DNA of 64,000 nt, taken from contig NZ_JAMXIB010000001.1 in NCBI RefSeq assembly GCF_024006985.1, positions 434,001-498,000 of the forward strand, read 5' to 3'. Every line of letters begins with the position of its first letter. The stretch's first letter is position 1. This DNA comes from Robiginitalea marina. Lineage in GTDB: Bacteria > Bacteroidota > Bacteroidia > Flavobacteriales > Flavobacteriaceae. Under the pieces are notes generated by a model. That model saw nothing but the letters and a program-made list of their open reading frames with translations. It had not been told where the DNA came from and made no database searches. The position numbers and the translations under genes are program-made. This document shows positions 62,873-64,000 of this stretch, piece after piece.

Positions 62873-64000
62873 TTACTGAAAGCAGTCCATCCCGATAGGC
62901 GATCCATCAGGGATTTTAGGGGCCTCTGTCACTTTGAACAGTTCCGGGTGTTCCTCGAAGCGCTTTATCCGACGGAGGATCTCTGCCGCCAGGGGTTGTC
63001 CTGTGCCTTGCCGGGCCAGGGACGTTTTCAGGTCGGATAGGGCCGCGTGGGCCGCTGCATTCACCTGCGGGTGTACTTCCGGCTGGCTGGCCAGGTTCAT
63101 CAGGTGTTCGAGCACCCTGAAATTGATCACCTGCTGTACCCCTGCCATGTAGCTGTCCTTAGGCAATTTATCCGTTATCGTTCCTGCCACCAGGGCCGAA
63201 AGCACCTCCTGCAGGCTGAGTTGTCCCGCATCCATGCTGTGCTGGTTTACCAGTCGGGAAGCCCGCTGCGGATGCAACAGGAAGCCAAGGGTCATGTCGG
63301 CGGCCGTTTCAGCGGCCGCAAGGGGATCAAAACTAACCCCTGTTTTCCCTTTGAAGGATTCCCGGGTCGCGTCGTACCCGATCGGCCGGGGGGGAAACCA
63401 TTGGAGGATTCGCCCCGGAATGGCAAGCTGGTCTGCTTCCAGGGTTTGGAGTACCGCCTGCAGGGCCTGTTCCTGCTCCTTTCTGGGGAGCGCTTTCCAC
63501 GGGTCAGCCCCGTCGCCGCGCACCCCGTATCTATAGTCCATTCCCCCCACGGACTTTACTGCTGCTTCCGTCTGGTAGCGATGGAAGAAATACAGCGGGA
63601 CAAAAACGTCTTCCAGAACGGCATAAGGCTCCAGGGTCCGTATATTGGCCGGGGAAAACGATTCCATAGCCTTTTCGCGGAGGTCCAGAACGCGTCCGAG
63701 TTCTTCGGCGGCATTGCGCCCATTGTCCCATAAATGGGCATAGGCATGCGATCCACCCGGGGCACGGGCGTCCCGGTCCGAAATATAGCGGAGGCCGGAG
63801 GCTTCTGCCTTGCGCAGGATCTCCTGCAGGGCGGCCCGCTCGTCAGTCCCCTCCCGAAAGTCGGAATAGGCATAGGCCACCGTTACTTTGTCCCATGAGC
63901 CGATCCCCGTTTCGTAGGCCCCGGAAAAATCTATTTTTCCATCCACCAGGCGAATATCGGGATGTGGGTAGTCCATTACCGAAGTTTTGTCATTGCTGCT
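62873..64000 (-). CDS. Zinc-dependent metalloprotease (DUF4953/DUF5117 type), C-terminal part
   Basis: The open frame runs from the window end and gives about 375 residues, the C-terminal part of a Bacteroidetes zinc-dependent metalloprotease of about 800 residues (DUF5117-DUF4953 family). SVMDYPHPDIRLVDGKIDFS, AYAYSDFREGTDERAALQEI and YISDRDARAPGGSHAYAHLW are typical. The HExxH zinc site normally lies upstream of this segment, outside the window. There is no start in the window; ATG at 63976 is internal. Confidence 0.87.
   Translation of the reverse strand, partial: SSNDKTSVMDYPHPDIRLVDGKIDFSGAYETGIGSWDKVTVAYAYSDFREGTDERAALQEILRKAEASGLRYISDRDARAPGGSHAYAHLWDNGRNAAEELGRVLDLREKAMESFSPANIRTLEPYAVLEDVFVPLYFFHRYQTEAAVKSVGGMDYRYGVRGDGADPWKALPRKEQEQALQAVLQTLEADQLAIPGRILQWFPPRPIGYDATRESFKGKTGVSFDPLAAAETAADMTLGFLLHPQRASRLVNQHSMDAGQLSLQEVLSALVAGTITDKLPKDSYMAGVQQVINFRVLEHLMNLASQPEVHPQVNAAAHAALSDLKTSLARQGTGQPLAAEILRRIKRFEEHPELFKVTEAPKIPDGSPIGMDCFQ

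Overview
The window reads as chromosomal DNA of a GC-rich member of the Flavobacteriaceae (Bacteroidetes). This is inferred from three things. Many genes have a Bacteroidetes-type -7 box (TAnnTTTG) upstream and little Shine-Dalgarno signal. The gene content is typically flavobacterial (BatA-domain protein next to a dihydroorotase-like gene, DUF4834-YfhO, DUF6787, TIGR02757, DUF937, a ferredoxin beside a LuxC-type reductase). The core genes are GC-rich. Genus is not determinable from the sequence alone; a Robiginitalea-like organism would fit. No rRNA, tRNA, CRISPR, phage or insertion sequence was seen, and no gap without a gene exceeds about 280 bases.

Layout. 1-3710 is an accessory, partly AT-rich stretch: two small DNA-binding proteins, tsaE, two related multi-pass membrane proteins, and a tiny lipoprotein built from 12-residue tandem repeats. 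3808-10374 holds core metabolism and regulation (alanine dehydrogenase, proline dehydrogenase, aroB, DinB-like, Lrp/AsnC, M14 carboxypeptidase). 10621-17348 has a second XRE-type regulator, a small lipoprotein, topoisomerase IV (parC, parE) and ychF. 17492-25514 has a surface-type carboxypeptidase-regulatory-domain protein, ferredoxin, acyl-CoA reductase, serC-serA, and a four-gene ABC transporter unit in which every junction is an ATGA overlap. 25663-33981 has DUF937, DUF6787, folE, lolD, TIGR02757, a Gfo/Idh/MocA oxidoreductase, an S10 peptidase and a GT2 glycosyltransferase. 34093-38254 is a tight operon: BatA protein, dihydroorotase-like protein without its metal ligands, membrane protein, esterase. 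38255-42271 has an MBL hydrolase, a large conserved unknown, bcp and an endonuclease III without Fe-S cysteines.

42252-44359 is the most striking region. Two paralogous ECF-type sigma factors lie in tandem on the minus strand. Each is followed by a homologous 47-48 codon micro-gene, a shared 15-16 base upstream element, and its own intrinsic terminator. The whole sigma/micro-gene cassette looks duplicated. Just beyond uvrA, a textbook -24/-12 (sigma-54) promoter precedes a secreted protein with a long Arg/Ser-rich tail.

48646-54089 is a minus-strand surface-polysaccharide set (DUF4834, YfhO, GT4, flippase). 54167-64000 has an outer-membrane transporter-like protein, a GNAT-like protein, a probable serine palmitoyltransferase-type enzyme, a cysteine synthase-family enzyme, an S9 oligopeptidase lipoprotein, YbaB, a YegP-like protein, threonine aldolase and the C-terminal part of a zinc-dependent metalloprotease that runs off the end.
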